Shown: in pieces, positions 25,062 to 33,319 of the stretch
Position numbering within the stretch: position 1 is the stretch's first letter
How the letters are laid out: each line of letters opens with the position of its first letter
NCBI GenBank assembly: GCA_965246915.1
Contig: CBDFGB010000016.1
Span: forward strand, 1-64,000
DNA length: 64,000 bases
DNA from: CAVRQM01 sp965246915
GTDB lineage: Bacteria > Pseudomonadota > Alphaproteobacteria > Acetobacterales > Acetobacteraceae
Reading direction: 5' to 3'
Notes under the pieces: model-generated
Databases searched by the model: none
Told to the model about the DNA's origin: nothing
What the model saw: only the letters and a program-made list of their open reading frames with translations
Position numbers and translations under genes: made by a program

Positions 25062-25834
25062 TGACCGCGAAATCCGGTCAATCGTAGGGCTGCCGCCGAG
25101 GCGCTGATCGTCAGCACCAGCAGCACGCTCGCGACCGCGTTCACGGACGGATCAAGCGTCGTGCGCAGCTTGCCCCATACGAATGTCGACAGCGTGTTCC
25201 CGCCGCCGAGCGTGAACGAGGCCACGATGAAATCGTCGAGCGACACGGCGGCGCAGATGAGTGCCGCGCCGACGATGGAGGCGCCGAGTTGTGGCAGCAT
25301 CACCAGCCGGAACGCCTGCCACGCCGTCGCCCCCACGTCGCGAGCCGCCTCCATGCTGGCGTGGTCAAAGTTCCGCAGCCGCGCCAACACGATCATGACG
25401 ACGAATGGCTGGGTGAGCATGACGTGCGCGGCGATAACCACCGGAACGCCCAGGCCCAGCCCGATGCCGCGCACGAACAGCACGACGATCGCGATCGCCA
25501 CCACCAGCGGCGGCAGAATGACCGGCAGCGACAATGCCGCGAGCACGGTCTGCGCCCAGCCACCGCCGGCGCGCGACAACGCAATGGCGGTCATCGTCCC
25601 GATCGCGGTGGCCAGGACCGAGACGCTCCCGGCGATCAGGAGGCTGGTCAGCACCGCCTGCCGGAATGCCGGGTCCTGCATCACTTCGCGATACCAGCGC
25701 AGGCTCAGGCCCTCGGCGAACGAGCCGATGAGCGCGCTCTGACCGAACGAGGACGCCACGACGACGGCCAGCGGACCGAGCATGAACAACAGACAGCCGG
25801 CGGCGAAGCCCAGCCACGCGAGGCGACCGCGCAT
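25058..25834 (-). CDS. ABC transporter permease, PotC-like
   Basis: A 258-residue inner-membrane permease of the spermidine/putrescine group. It has about six helices, and the EAA loop that contacts the ATPase is MEAARDVGATAWQAFRLVMLPQ. It overlaps both neighbours: its start codon shares bases with the stop of the other permease (TGATG), and its stop overlaps the SDR start. Second of two permeases in the system. Confidence 0.93.
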   Translation of the reverse strand: MRGRLAWLGFAAGCLLFMLGPLAVVVASSFGQSALIGSFAEGLSLRWYREVMQDPAFRQAVLTSLLIAGSVSVLATAIGTMTAIALSRAGGGWAQTVLAALSLPVILPPLVVAIAIVVLFVRGIGLGLGVPVVIAAHVMLTQPFVVMIVLARLRNFDHASMEAARDVGATAWQAFRLVMLPQLGASIVGAALICAAVSLDDFIVASFTLGGGNTLSTFVWGKLRTTLDPSVNAVASVLLVLTISASAAALRLTGFRGQ

Positions 25835-26667
25835 CAGCCCCGCCCGCGGAACAAGAACCGCCAGACCAGCGCCAGCAACCCCAGACTCGAGAACAGGAGG
25901 GTGAACGACATTGCCGCCCCCGCCGGCCAGTTGAAGCGGACCGAGAATTCCTGCGCGATGAACTGGCCGAGCATGCTGCCGCTCGCACCGCCGAGAAACA
26001 TCGGCGTCACGTAGTCACCGGCCGCCAGCAGGAAGGTGAACGCGAACGCGGCGAACAGCCCGGACCGGCATTGCGGGATCACCACGCGAATGATTGTCGC
26101 GATCGGCGAGGCGCCGAGATCGCGCCCGGCCGCCAACGTCTCCGGCGAGACATTGCGCAGGGCCGCGAAGATCGGCAGCACGGCGAACGGGAGCAGGAAG
26201 TTGACCAGCGCCACGACGACGGCGCCGCGATTGAAGATCAACCAGGGCGCGGGCGTGTCACGGAGCCCCGTTGCGATCAGCAGCCGGTTGATCAGCCCGT
26301 CAGCGCTCAGCAGCGATTTCCACGCATAGATTTTCACGAGATAGCCGCCGAACAACGCGATCATCGTGGCGACCAACATCGCCTCGGCGTGCCGCCCCGC
26401 GTGGAAGCGCAGGACGTAGGCGAACAGGAAGCCCACCGTGGTGCAGACGAGGGCCACTACGACGCCGACCCCAAGAGTGTAGAGCGTGAGCAGGCCATAG
26501 GCGTCGGCCACGCGCCACCACGCGGCCACCCCGAATCCCGGCGTCAGCCGGAAGCGCACGACCGACCAGAAGCTGACGACGAACAGCAGCGCCATCGGTG
26601 CCAGCAGCAATCCGGCGACCAGCCCCACCGACGGTGCGGTCAGCGCCACCGTGACGCCACGCCTCAT
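25834..26667 (-). CDS. ABC transporter permease, PotB-like
   Basis: A 277-residue permease with six predicted helices and the EAA loop LAAGRDLGASPIATIIRVVIPQ. The length and the order ATPase-permease-permease match polyamine-type transporters. It overlaps the ATPase gene by 4 bases. Together with the binding protein it forms an importer for a cationic or small organic solute. Confidence 0.93.
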   Translation of the reverse strand: MRRGVTVALTAPSVGLVAGLLLAPMALLFVVSFWSVVRFRLTPGFGVAAWWRVADAYGLLTLYTLGVGVVVALVCTTVGFLFAYVLRFHAGRHAEAMLVATMIALFGGYLVKIYAWKSLLSADGLINRLLIATGLRDTPAPWLIFNRGAVVVALVNFLLPFAVLPIFAALRNVSPETLAAGRDLGASPIATIIRVVIPQCRSGLFAAFAFTFLLAAGDYVTPMFLGGASGSMLGQFIAQEFSVRFNWPAGAAMSFTLLFSSLGLLALVWRFLFRGRG

Positions 26668-27731
26668 CCCTGCGCCTCCAGCACGCGATGATCGGCAGCA
26701 CTCCAGCTGAGCGTTACGCGATCGCCACGGCGCAAACCGGTGCGACGGGAGAGGTCGGTGTCGCGCACGACCATCCGCCCGCCGGCCTCGACCGCCACTT
26801 CGACGCTGATCGCGTTGCCCAGGAAAACCAGGTCGACCACCACGCCACTCAGCCGCAGCGGATGGTGCTCGCCGAAGACCACGCGCTCGGGTCGGATGAT
26901 CAGCGTGACCTCTCCGTCCCTCCCCTCCGAGGCGATGGTCGCACCCGCCTCAAGAATGATCCGGCCAGCCTCGCGCCATCCCGGCAGGACGTTCGCCTCG
27001 CCGACGAACCCGGCCACGAACAGACTGCTTGGGCAGAGATAGACATCGTCCGGCGAGCCCACCTGCTCCACCCGCCCGGCGTTCATCACCACGACGCGGC
27101 TTGCCAACGCGAACGCCTCGTTCTGATCGTGCGTCACAAGGATGAACGTGCCGCCGATCTCGCGGTGGATGCGCCGCAATTCGTCCTGCATCGCATGCCG
27201 CAGTTTCAGATCGAGGGCGGCCAATGGCTCGTCGAGCAGCAATACCAGTGGCCGCATGACGAGGGCTCGGGCCAGCGCCACGCGCTGCTGCTGCCCACCC
27301 GAAAGTTCCTGCACAGCGCTCGCGGAAAAGCGGTCCAGTCGCACCAGCTCCAGCGCCTCGCCGACCCGGGCGGCAATCTCCGCGTCCGACCTGCGCGCCA
27401 GTCTGAGGCCGAAGCCGACATTGCCGGCGACATTCAGGTGCGGAAACAGACCATAGGACTGAAAGACCATGTTGGTCGCACGCTTGTCGGGTCCCAGCCG
27501 CGTCACATCCTCGCCGTTGATCTCGATGGTCCCGGTCGTGGGCGCGACGAACCCGCCGACCATGCGCAGCAACGTCGACTTGCCGCATCCAGACGGGCCG
27601 AGCACGGCGCAAAAATCTCCGGGAGCGACGTCCAGATCGAGCGGATGCAGGGCCGTGACGCTTCCGTACGATTTGCTCAGGCCCCGCAGCCGGAGCAAAG
27701 GCGGCGTGGTGCCGGCGCTACGAATGTCCAT
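26664..27731 (-). CDS. ABC transporter ATP-binding protein, PotA-like
   Basis: A 355-residue ATPase from the ATG at 27731. Walker A GPSGCGKST is at residues 45-53; the Q-loop MVFQSYGLFPHL, signature LSGGQQQRV, Walker B LLLDEPLAALD and H-loop VTHDQNEA follow. A C-terminal TOBE domain (IIRPERVVF) as in PotA/FbpC/MalK may bind a regulatory ligand. It follows the substrate-binding protein gene by 11 bases. Confidence 0.95.
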   Translation of the reverse strand: MDIRSAGTTPPLLRLRGLSKSYGSVTALHPLDLDVAPGDFCAVLGPSGCGKSTLLRMVGGFVAPTTGTIEINGEDVTRLGPDKRATNMVFQSYGLFPHLNVAGNVGFGLRLARRSDAEIAARVGEALELVRLDRFSASAVQELSGGQQQRVALARALVMRPLVLLLDEPLAALDLKLRHAMQDELRRIHREIGGTFILVTHDQNEAFALASRVVVMNAGRVEQVGSPDDVYLCPSSLFVAGFVGEANVLPGWREAGRIILEAGATIASEGRDGEVTLIIRPERVVFGEHHPLRLSGVVVDLVFLGNAISVEVAVEAGGRMVVRDTDLSRRTGLRRGDRVTLSWSAADHRVLEAQG

Positions 27732-27742
27732 GCGCCCCGGCG

Positions 27743-28876
27743 TCACGCCTTCAGGAATCGCTGGTACTCCTCCTGCGTCTGATCGTGCGTTACGAAATCG
27801 CCGTCCCTCTCGATCGGCCAGAACGGATAAAAATGCACCTTTTGGAACAGGCCGGACAGGTCGTCGTAGCGATAGATGTCGCGATTGCTCGCATCGACAC
27901 GGGCGGCGGCGGCGCGGCTGACGACGGCCTGCGTGAGGCTGGAGGCGATCAGCTCCTGCCCCGCGCTGGACAGGCTTTGCTGCAGCAATTTGTAGGCGAG
28001 TTCGGGGTGCGGCGCGCCCTTCGGGATCGCCACGGTGTCGAGGAAGACCATCGCGCCTTCCTGCGGGATGACGTAGTCCAGAACCTTGTTCTTGGCGGCG
28101 GCGAAGCCGACCATGGCGTCCCAGCCGATCGCCGAGACGACCACCTCGCCGCGCGCGAACAGATCCGTCGCCTCGCCGTAGCTGGGCGAGAGCGTGCGTG
28201 CATGATTGCGCTTGATATCGATCAGGAAATCCACGGTCCGACGCAGCTGATCGATGGTGATGCGCGTGGCCGCCTTGTTGCCGGTCACGATCGGTCCCCA
28301 CGTGGCGAGCAAACCGGTGGCGTCGTCGACCAGCGCGACTTTTCCCTTGTATTCGGGCTTGAGGCAGTCGTTCCACGACACGGGCCTCGCGATCGCCTTC
28401 GGGTCGTAGACCATTGACAGGGTGCCCCAGGTGAACGGCACCGCGTAGAGCTTGCCGTCCTTGCGGATCGGCTCCACGCCGAGGAACTCCGGAAAGATAT
28501 CCTTCAGCGCCGGAACACGCGATTCGTCGATCGGCTCGAGCAGATCGGCGGCGATCAGGATCGGCACGTGGCCATAGAAGATCGTGATGAAGTCGATCTG
28601 GCCAGTCCCACCCGCTTGAAGCCGGGTGATGATCTCCTCGTTGGTCGCGATGTAGGTGGTCGCGAGATTGATTCCGTTATCTTGCAGGAACGCGCCGAGC
28701 TTGAGCGGCGTGTCGTAGCCTTCCCAGCCGACCCAGTTCACCGTGGTGGCAGCCTGCGCGCTCTGGCTGCCGATGAGCCCGCCGGCCGCCGCCGCGGCAG
28801 CGCCGGCCAGCAACGATCGTCGGTCCATGCCCGCGCGGGACGTGTCCGAGACGGCATCCGTTTGGTTCGCGGTCAT
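27743..28876 (-). CDS. Extracellular solute-binding protein, spermidine/putrescine (PotD) type
   Basis: A 377-residue periplasmic binding protein. After about 15 residues the export signal MDRRSLLAGAAAAAAGGLIG ends at SAQA; the RRS plus long Ala/Gly core looks Tat-like. The mature part begins TTVNWVGWEGYD, with WxGxxGYDTP typical of the PotD family, and PFTWGTLSMVYDPKA follows. A strong site (GGAGGG) is 8 bases before the ATG at 28876. The natural ligand may be a polyamine, an amino-acid betaine or a related amine; the sequence alone does not decide. Confidence 0.92.
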   Translation of the reverse strand: MTANQTDAVSDTSRAGMDRRSLLAGAAAAAAGGLIGSQSAQAATTVNWVGWEGYDTPLKLGAFLQDNGINLATTYIATNEEIITRLQAGGTGQIDFITIFYGHVPILIAADLLEPIDESRVPALKDIFPEFLGVEPIRKDGKLYAVPFTWGTLSMVYDPKAIARPVSWNDCLKPEYKGKVALVDDATGLLATWGPIVTGNKAATRITIDQLRRTVDFLIDIKRNHARTLSPSYGEATDLFARGEVVVSAIGWDAMVGFAAAKNKVLDYVIPQEGAMVFLDTVAIPKGAPHPELAYKLLQQSLSSAGQELIASSLTQAVVSRAAAARVDASNRDIYRYDDLSGLFQKVHFYPFWPIERDGDFVTHDQTQEEYQRFLKA

Positions 28877-28901
28877 CCGGTTTCCCTCCGATGTTTGGCG
28901 G

Positions 28902-29771
28902 CTAGTTCCGGTCGTTGGGTGCCACGCTGAACAGCAGGCGGGCCCCTGCGTCGCTGGTGTTGAAAAACGCGTGCGCGACACCCCCCGGGATGAAGGCGGC
29001 GTCGCCGGGCGTCAATTCCCACCAGTTTGGGGAGGCGTCCGGCAGAAAGACGTTGCTGACGCCCTCCAGAGCGTAGAGGACCTTGTCGCCCGGATGGGTG
29101 ATCAACTCACTTTCCTGGCCGGGATGCAGATCGATGAAACCGGTCGTCAGCATCGACGTCCTGACCACGAGCGCCACACGCAACGGCTTCCTCGCGCCCA
29201 CGATCTCGTAGAGACACTCGCCCGCACGAGCGAGATGCGCGCGCGCTCCGGCAGGTGGTTTGCCCGGCAGGAACTCGCCGCCCGCCGGCAGCACGCTGTA
29301 GGCGGTCTTCTCCAGCGACGGCTGCGCGCGCGCGTAGCTCTCGACCGCCTCCGTCGTCCGCGGCGTCAGGCTTTCGAGGATCCGGCTGGTCTCGGTACCG
29401 AAATTGTAGCCCCAGTGCCAAGTGTCTGGCGGGAAGTACAACGTGTCGCCACGCCGCAGGACGTGGACTTCACCGGTTTCCGGGCAGTGAAATGTGAACT
29501 CGCCTTTTAGGCAATGGTAGGTCTCGGCGCAGCGATAGACCGTCTTGAAGTCGGGCGAGTTGCCGAACCGTGTGCCGACCGGCATCTCGAACGACATCAT
29601 GTGGATGCGAGGCGACGAACCGTAAATCCAGTCCGAGACATAGCCCGCATCGGAATCGCCCCATAGGAAGCGCGTCGCGTCGGCCTTCTTGATGAGCGTG
29701 GCGCGATCGAAGCTGATACCTTCGGGTCCCTGCGGCACAAGGCGCGTGGCCGTGCCCGTCGTCTCGTTCAT
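28902..29771 (-). CDS. Two-domain cupin protein
   Basis: A 289-residue bicupin. The first cupin runs over about residues 55-135 (ETYHCLKGEFTFHCPETGE, then RRGDTLYFPPDTWHWGYN). The second covers about 200-285 (GFIDLHPGQESELITHPGDKVLYALEG, then ELTPGDAAFIPGGVAHAFFN). His and Glu residues for metal binding are present in both. Such proteins can be dioxygenases, isomerases or ligand sensors. It lies between the TetR gene (4-base overlap) and the binding-protein gene, so its substrate is probably the imported solute or its product. Confidence 0.85.
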   Translation of the reverse strand: MNETTGTATRLVPQGPEGISFDRATLIKKADATRFLWGDSDAGYVSDWIYGSSPRIHMMSFEMPVGTRFGNSPDFKTVYRCAETYHCLKGEFTFHCPETGEVHVLRRGDTLYFPPDTWHWGYNFGTETSRILESLTPRTTEAVESYARAQPSLEKTAYSVLPAGGEFLPGKPPAGARAHLARAGECLYEIVGARKPLRVALVVRTSMLTTGFIDLHPGQESELITHPGDKVLYALEGVSNVFLPDASPNWWELTPGDAAFIPGGVAHAFFNTSDAGARLLFSVAPNDRN

Positions 29772-30361
29772 TTCTGCTTCTTCCCCGACATCGGTGTTTC
29801 CTGCGTCAGCGCGCGCAAACGTTCGACGACGGCCCGCTTCATCGCGTCATCGTAACGCATCAGTCCGAAGTTCTCGGCAAGCCAGAGGCCGTCCACCACC
29901 AGCCGCGCCATGGTCGCGGTCACCGGGTCCAAACCATCGGCCTCAATCAGGCTCTGGTGCCGCGCGCCTTGATGGCGGATGGGCTCGAGGCCCTGCTGAT
30001 GGTTGAGCAGGGCGGTCGTGAGCGACGCGGTGAGCCGGTCACGGCCTCTGGCATCGTCGCCGACAAGGCCGAGGGAGACCGCGAGATAGGCGCGAGTGAA
30101 GCGTCCATGAACCGAGCTATCCCTCGCGGCGGCACGAGTGACCGCCGTATCGAACTGATCGATGGCGCGTTCGATCATCGCGGTGGCGAGATCTTCTTTG
30201 CTGCGGAAATGATAGAGGATCCCGCCCTTGCTGACGCCGGACGATCTCGCCAGGGCATCGAACGTGAGGTTCTGCACGCCCTGGGCCGCCACCAGATCCT
30301 CGGCTGCGTCGAGAATGATCGTGCGCGTATCGCGTTCCAGATCCGCGGCAGTGTTTTGCAA
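29768..30361 (-). CDS. TetR/AcrR family transcriptional regulator
   Basis: A 197-residue regulator. The N-terminal helix-turn-helix is LTFDALARSSGVSKGGILYHFRSKEDL. The C-terminal ligand domain is unassigned. The start is TTG at 30361, supported by GGAGGGG at 30368-30374 with a 6-base spacer; no ATG is available. As first gene of the seven-gene operon it probably represses itself and the transporter, released by the imported solute. A perfect 12-bp palindrome 29 bases upstream is the likely operator. Confidence 0.93.
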   Translation of the reverse strand: MQNTAADLERDTRTIILDAAEDLVAAQGVQNLTFDALARSSGVSKGGILYHFRSKEDLATAMIERAIDQFDTAVTRAAARDSSVHGRFTRAYLAVSLGLVGDDARGRDRLTASLTTALLNHQQGLEPIRHQGARHQSLIEADGLDPVTATMARLVVDGLWLAENFGLMRYDDAMKRAVVERLRALTQETPMSGKKQK

Positions 30362-30367
30362 CGACGA

Positions 30368-30374
30368 CCCCTCC
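30368..30374 (-). promoter_or_regulatory. Ribosome-binding site that sets the TTG start of the TetR gene
   Basis: GGAGGGG on the minus strand, 6 bases before the TTG codon. Upstream in-frame codons offer no better start. Confidence 0.65.
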
Positions 30375-30389
30375 GAGCGCGACGCTATG

Positions 30390-30401
30390 CCGTCCGGACG
30401 G
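30390..30401. promoter_or_regulatory. Likely TetR-type operator palindrome
   Basis: CCGTCCGGACGG is a perfect 12-bp palindrome between the TetR start and the lipoprotein gene that lies upstream. TetR operators often have this kind of CCG...CGG symmetry. It is well placed to cover a promoter for the TetR-bicupin-transporter operon. Confidence 0.55.
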
Positions 30402-30456
30402 TCTGTGCAAGGTCGTTCTTACCGCGTCAACGACGGAAGCCGACGTGTGGCGAGCC

Positions 30457-30678
30457 CTATTTGGGCCCTGAGTGGCTCATCCCGCCCAGATCGTGCAGCC
30501 CCTTCTCGGCGGTCCGATTTGCCGGACCAGCAGGATCATTTAAGCAGTCCGAAAAGCCCGGCGTTCCGGGAAACAAGCCTGATTCAACGCATGCACGGTA
30601 CACTTGATCGGCCGACGGCGGCGCGTGGTCCACTCCACAGCCCGCCAGCATCACGACCAGGCAGACCGGCCATCTCAT
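30457..30678 (-). CDS. Small predicted lipoprotein
   Basis: A 73-residue protein with a short signal peptide, MRWPVCLVVMLAGC, and a lipobox LAGC (Cys14). The mature part, about 60 residues, contains YRACVESGLFPGTPGFSDC, in which the two Cys could pair. I do not recognise a family. Its ATG overlaps the stop of the nicotinate phosphoribosyltransferase gene (ATGA), so it is translated with that gene even though the functions look unrelated. Confidence 0.7.
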   Translation of the reverse strand: MRWPVCLVVMLAGCGVDHAPPSADQVYRACVESGLFPGTPGFSDCLNDPAGPANRTAEKGLHDLGGMSHSGPK

Positions 30679-31841
30679 CGGCGCAGCAGGAACTCCCGAC
30701 CGACCTTGACCATCGGCTTGCCGTCGTACGCGACGATATCCGCGGTTGCATACGTCTCGCCCCAGGCTTCTGGGATGAAGCTGCCGGTGCCGACCACGTC
30801 GATCGGGGCGTTGGCATCGGCCATGGTTCGGCATTTCCCCACGCCAAAGCCACTACTCGCGACGATGCGGACTTTGGGGAACCCCGCCTCGTCCAGCGCC
30901 TCGCGCATCCGCCACACGGCGGCCGCCGAGACGCCAGTGCCAACCAAGGTTCGCAGCTCCGTCTCGCTGCGATAGCGGCGGATCGCGCCGGGCGCCTGCC
31001 GCTCCAGCACGGCATAACTTTCGGCCGGGTCCAGCCCCTCAAGGAAGCGGCCACCATGCGTGTCGAGCCGCATCGCCAGCGCGCCGGACGCCGCAAGCTC
31101 CGGAAAGCGGCGGCTGACCGCGAGCGCGTCGGTGACCTCGCGCCCAAAGTAGTCGACCAAAACCGTCAAGTTTTCCTGCGGGAACGTCTCGAAGAACATC
31201 TCCGCCGCGCGCACCGTGCTGCCGGCGTAGCCGATCAGCGCGTGCGGCATCGTGCCTCGACCGGCCTCCGCGCCGAACCAATGGGCGGTGCCGTCGTTGG
31301 CGTTGCCGATGAAGCCCAATGCCCCCTCACGCTTTGCGGCCTCGCTGCCGACCGAAGCCGCGTAGGCCATAGCGTCCTGCATCTCGGCGCCCGCGCAATG
31401 GCGCGCGTCCATCGCCAGAAAGGCAGTCTTCGGCAACGCCAGGCACATCTGATAGGCGTTCAAGGCCGCGACGCACGCCGCGCCGAGCTTCTGGAGCAGC
31501 AGCGTCTCCAGCTCCGACAGATGCATGAAACTGCCGGTGATGTAGCAGATCGGCTCGCCCGCGCCGGTCCAGACGCCCTCGGGGTGCATGATCTCGATGT
31601 TGAACGCCGCTCCGCGCTCGGCGCCCACGGCTTCCAACCAGTCGAGCATGAGGCGCGGCGCGGAGATCACCGGCCGGCGCAGGAACACCGCGTAGGTCAC
31701 GCGGCGGTCGCCGAACCGCGCGACGATCTCCCGCGTGCGGCGGAAATAAACGTCCGTGCGGGCGGCAATGTCCGCCTCCAGCACCGAGGTCGGCGCGTTC
31801 ACGGAAGCCTCGACGGCCGCGTCGATCGCCGCTTCGCTCAA
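30675..31841 (-). CDS. pncB: Nicotinate phosphoribosyltransferase
   Basis: A 388-residue enzyme of the NAPRTase family that makes nicotinate mononucleotide from nicotinate and PRPP in NAD salvage. Segments typical of the family are TDVYFRRT, AFNIEIMHPEGVWTG, ETLLLQKLG, DARHCAG, GFIGNAND and, for phosphate binding, VRIVASSGFGVGK with PIDVVGTGSFIPE. It is the shorter type found in alphaproteobacteria and archaea. It lies 10 bases downstream of the DAHP synthase gene and may share its message. Confidence 0.9.
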   Translation of the reverse strand: MSEAAIDAAVEASVNAPTSVLEADIAARTDVYFRRTREIVARFGDRRVTYAVFLRRPVISAPRLMLDWLEAVGAERGAAFNIEIMHPEGVWTGAGEPICYITGSFMHLSELETLLLQKLGAACVAALNAYQMCLALPKTAFLAMDARHCAGAEMQDAMAYAASVGSEAAKREGALGFIGNANDGTAHWFGAEAGRGTMPHALIGYAGSTVRAAEMFFETFPQENLTVLVDYFGREVTDALAVSRRFPELAASGALAMRLDTHGGRFLEGLDPAESYAVLERQAPGAIRRYRSETELRTLVGTGVSAAAVWRMREALDEAGFPKVRIVASSGFGVGKCRTMADANAPIDVVGTGSFIPEAWGETYATADIVAYDGKPMVKVGREFLLRR

Positions 31842-31851
31842 AATCGTCGCC

Positions 31852-33231
31852 TCATTGCGCAGCGATCGCCGGCTGCGCGACAGGCAAGCGGCGAGATTTG
31901 AGCTCCTCCGACAGCAGGAAGGCCATCTCTAGCGATTGCTCGGCGTTGAGCCTCGGGTCGCAGAAGGTCTCGTAACGGTCGCCGAGATCGGCTTCCGTCA
32001 GCCGGTGCGCGCCGCCGACGCACTCGGTGACGTCACGCCCGGTCATTTCCACATGCACGCCACCTGCGAATGTCCCCTCCGCGGCGTGCGCGTCAAAAAA
32101 CCCGCGCACCTCGGCCAGGATCGAGTCGAAATTGCGGGTCTTCACCTTGCTCGCGGTGCTGATCGTGTTGCCGTGCATCGGGTCGCACAGCCAAACCACC
32201 CGGCGGCCAGAACGGCGCACCGCGCGAAGCAACGGCGGCAGCAGGCGGGCGACCTTGTCGGCCCCCATCCGGCTGATGAGCGTCAGCCGTCCGGGCTCGT
32301 CTTCGGGGTTCAGCGTGTCGATCAGCCGCAGCATCTCGTCCGGATCGGTTGTCGGGCCGACCTTCAGCCCGATCGGATTCTTCACCCCGCGAAGGAACTC
32401 GACATGCGCGCCGTCCGGCTGGCGGGTGCGGTCGCCGATCCACAGGAAGTGGGCGGAGCAGGCGTACCAATCGCCCGTGGTGCTGTCGACCCGGGTCAGC
32501 GCCTGCTCATAGGGCAGCAGCAGCGCCTCGTGGCTGGTGTAGAAATCGGTCTCACGCACCTGCGGCGTACTGGCGCTGTTGAGGCCCACCGCCGACATGA
32601 AGGCCAGCGTCTCGTCGATCCGGGCGGCGAGGCCGCGATACTGCTCGACGAGCGGGCTGCGGTTGACGAAGCCGAGGTTCCAGCGGTGCACCTCATGCAG
32701 GTCGGCATAGCCGCCGCCGGCGAAGGCGCGCAGCAGGTTCATGGTGCTGGCCGACTGGAAGTATCCGGTCTCCATCCGGGCGGGGTCAGGCACCCGGTCC
32801 TCGGCGGTGAAAGCCGGGCCGTTCACGATGTCACCGCGATAGCTTGGCAGCGTCTCGTCGCCGATCGTCTCGACATCGCTGCTGCGCGGCTTGGCGTATT
32901 GCCCGGCCATACGGCCCAGCTTCACGACCGGCACCGCCGCTCCGAACGTCAACACGACGGCCATCTGGAGCAGAACGCGAAACGTGTCGCGGATGTTGTT
33001 TGCGGTGAAATCCGCAAAACTCTCGGCGCAGTCGCCGCCCTGCAGAACGAAGGCGCGGCCGTCGGCAACCTGCGCGAGCGCCGCCTTGAGCCGCCGCGCC
33101 TCGCCGGCGAACACCAGCGGCGGGTAGCTCGCCAGTTTAGCCTCGACCACCCTAAGCCGCTCGGGGTCGGGATAGGCGGGGATCTGACGGATCGTCTTGA
33201 GACGCCAGCTTTCCGGCGTCCAGGTGTTCAT
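31852..33231 (-). CDS. Class II 3-deoxy-7-phosphoheptulonate (DAHP) synthase
   Basis: A 459-residue class II (plant-type) enzyme, the first step of aromatic amino-acid synthesis, condensing phosphoenolpyruvate and erythrose 4-phosphate. FVLQGGDCAESF carries the metal-binding Cys; KLGRMAGQYAKPRS, WIGDRTRQPDGAHVEF, GIKxGP-like GLKVGPTTDP, CDPMHGNT and GGVHVEMTGRDVTEC follow. The ATG at 33231 gives the usual N-terminus (TWTPESWRLK). No class I paralogue is seen in the window. Confidence 0.96.
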   Translation of the reverse strand: MNTWTPESWRLKTIRQIPAYPDPERLRVVEAKLASYPPLVFAGEARRLKAALAQVADGRAFVLQGGDCAESFADFTANNIRDTFRVLLQMAVVLTFGAAVPVVKLGRMAGQYAKPRSSDVETIGDETLPSYRGDIVNGPAFTAEDRVPDPARMETGYFQSASTMNLLRAFAGGGYADLHEVHRWNLGFVNRSPLVEQYRGLAARIDETLAFMSAVGLNSASTPQVRETDFYTSHEALLLPYEQALTRVDSTTGDWYACSAHFLWIGDRTRQPDGAHVEFLRGVKNPIGLKVGPTTDPDEMLRLIDTLNPEDEPGRLTLISRMGADKVARLLPPLLRAVRRSGRRVVWLCDPMHGNTISTASKVKTRNFDSILAEVRGFFDAHAAEGTFAGGVHVEMTGRDVTECVGGAHRLTEADLGDRYETFCDPRLNAEQSLEMAFLLSEELKSRRLPVAQPAIAAQ

Positions 33232-33319
33232 GCCAGGCACGGGGTGCTCTCCCAGGCACAGAGGGGCCGCGTTTATCCGCCGAAACGACGCGGCAGGCCA
33301 GAGCGTACTCCGGAGCCTC

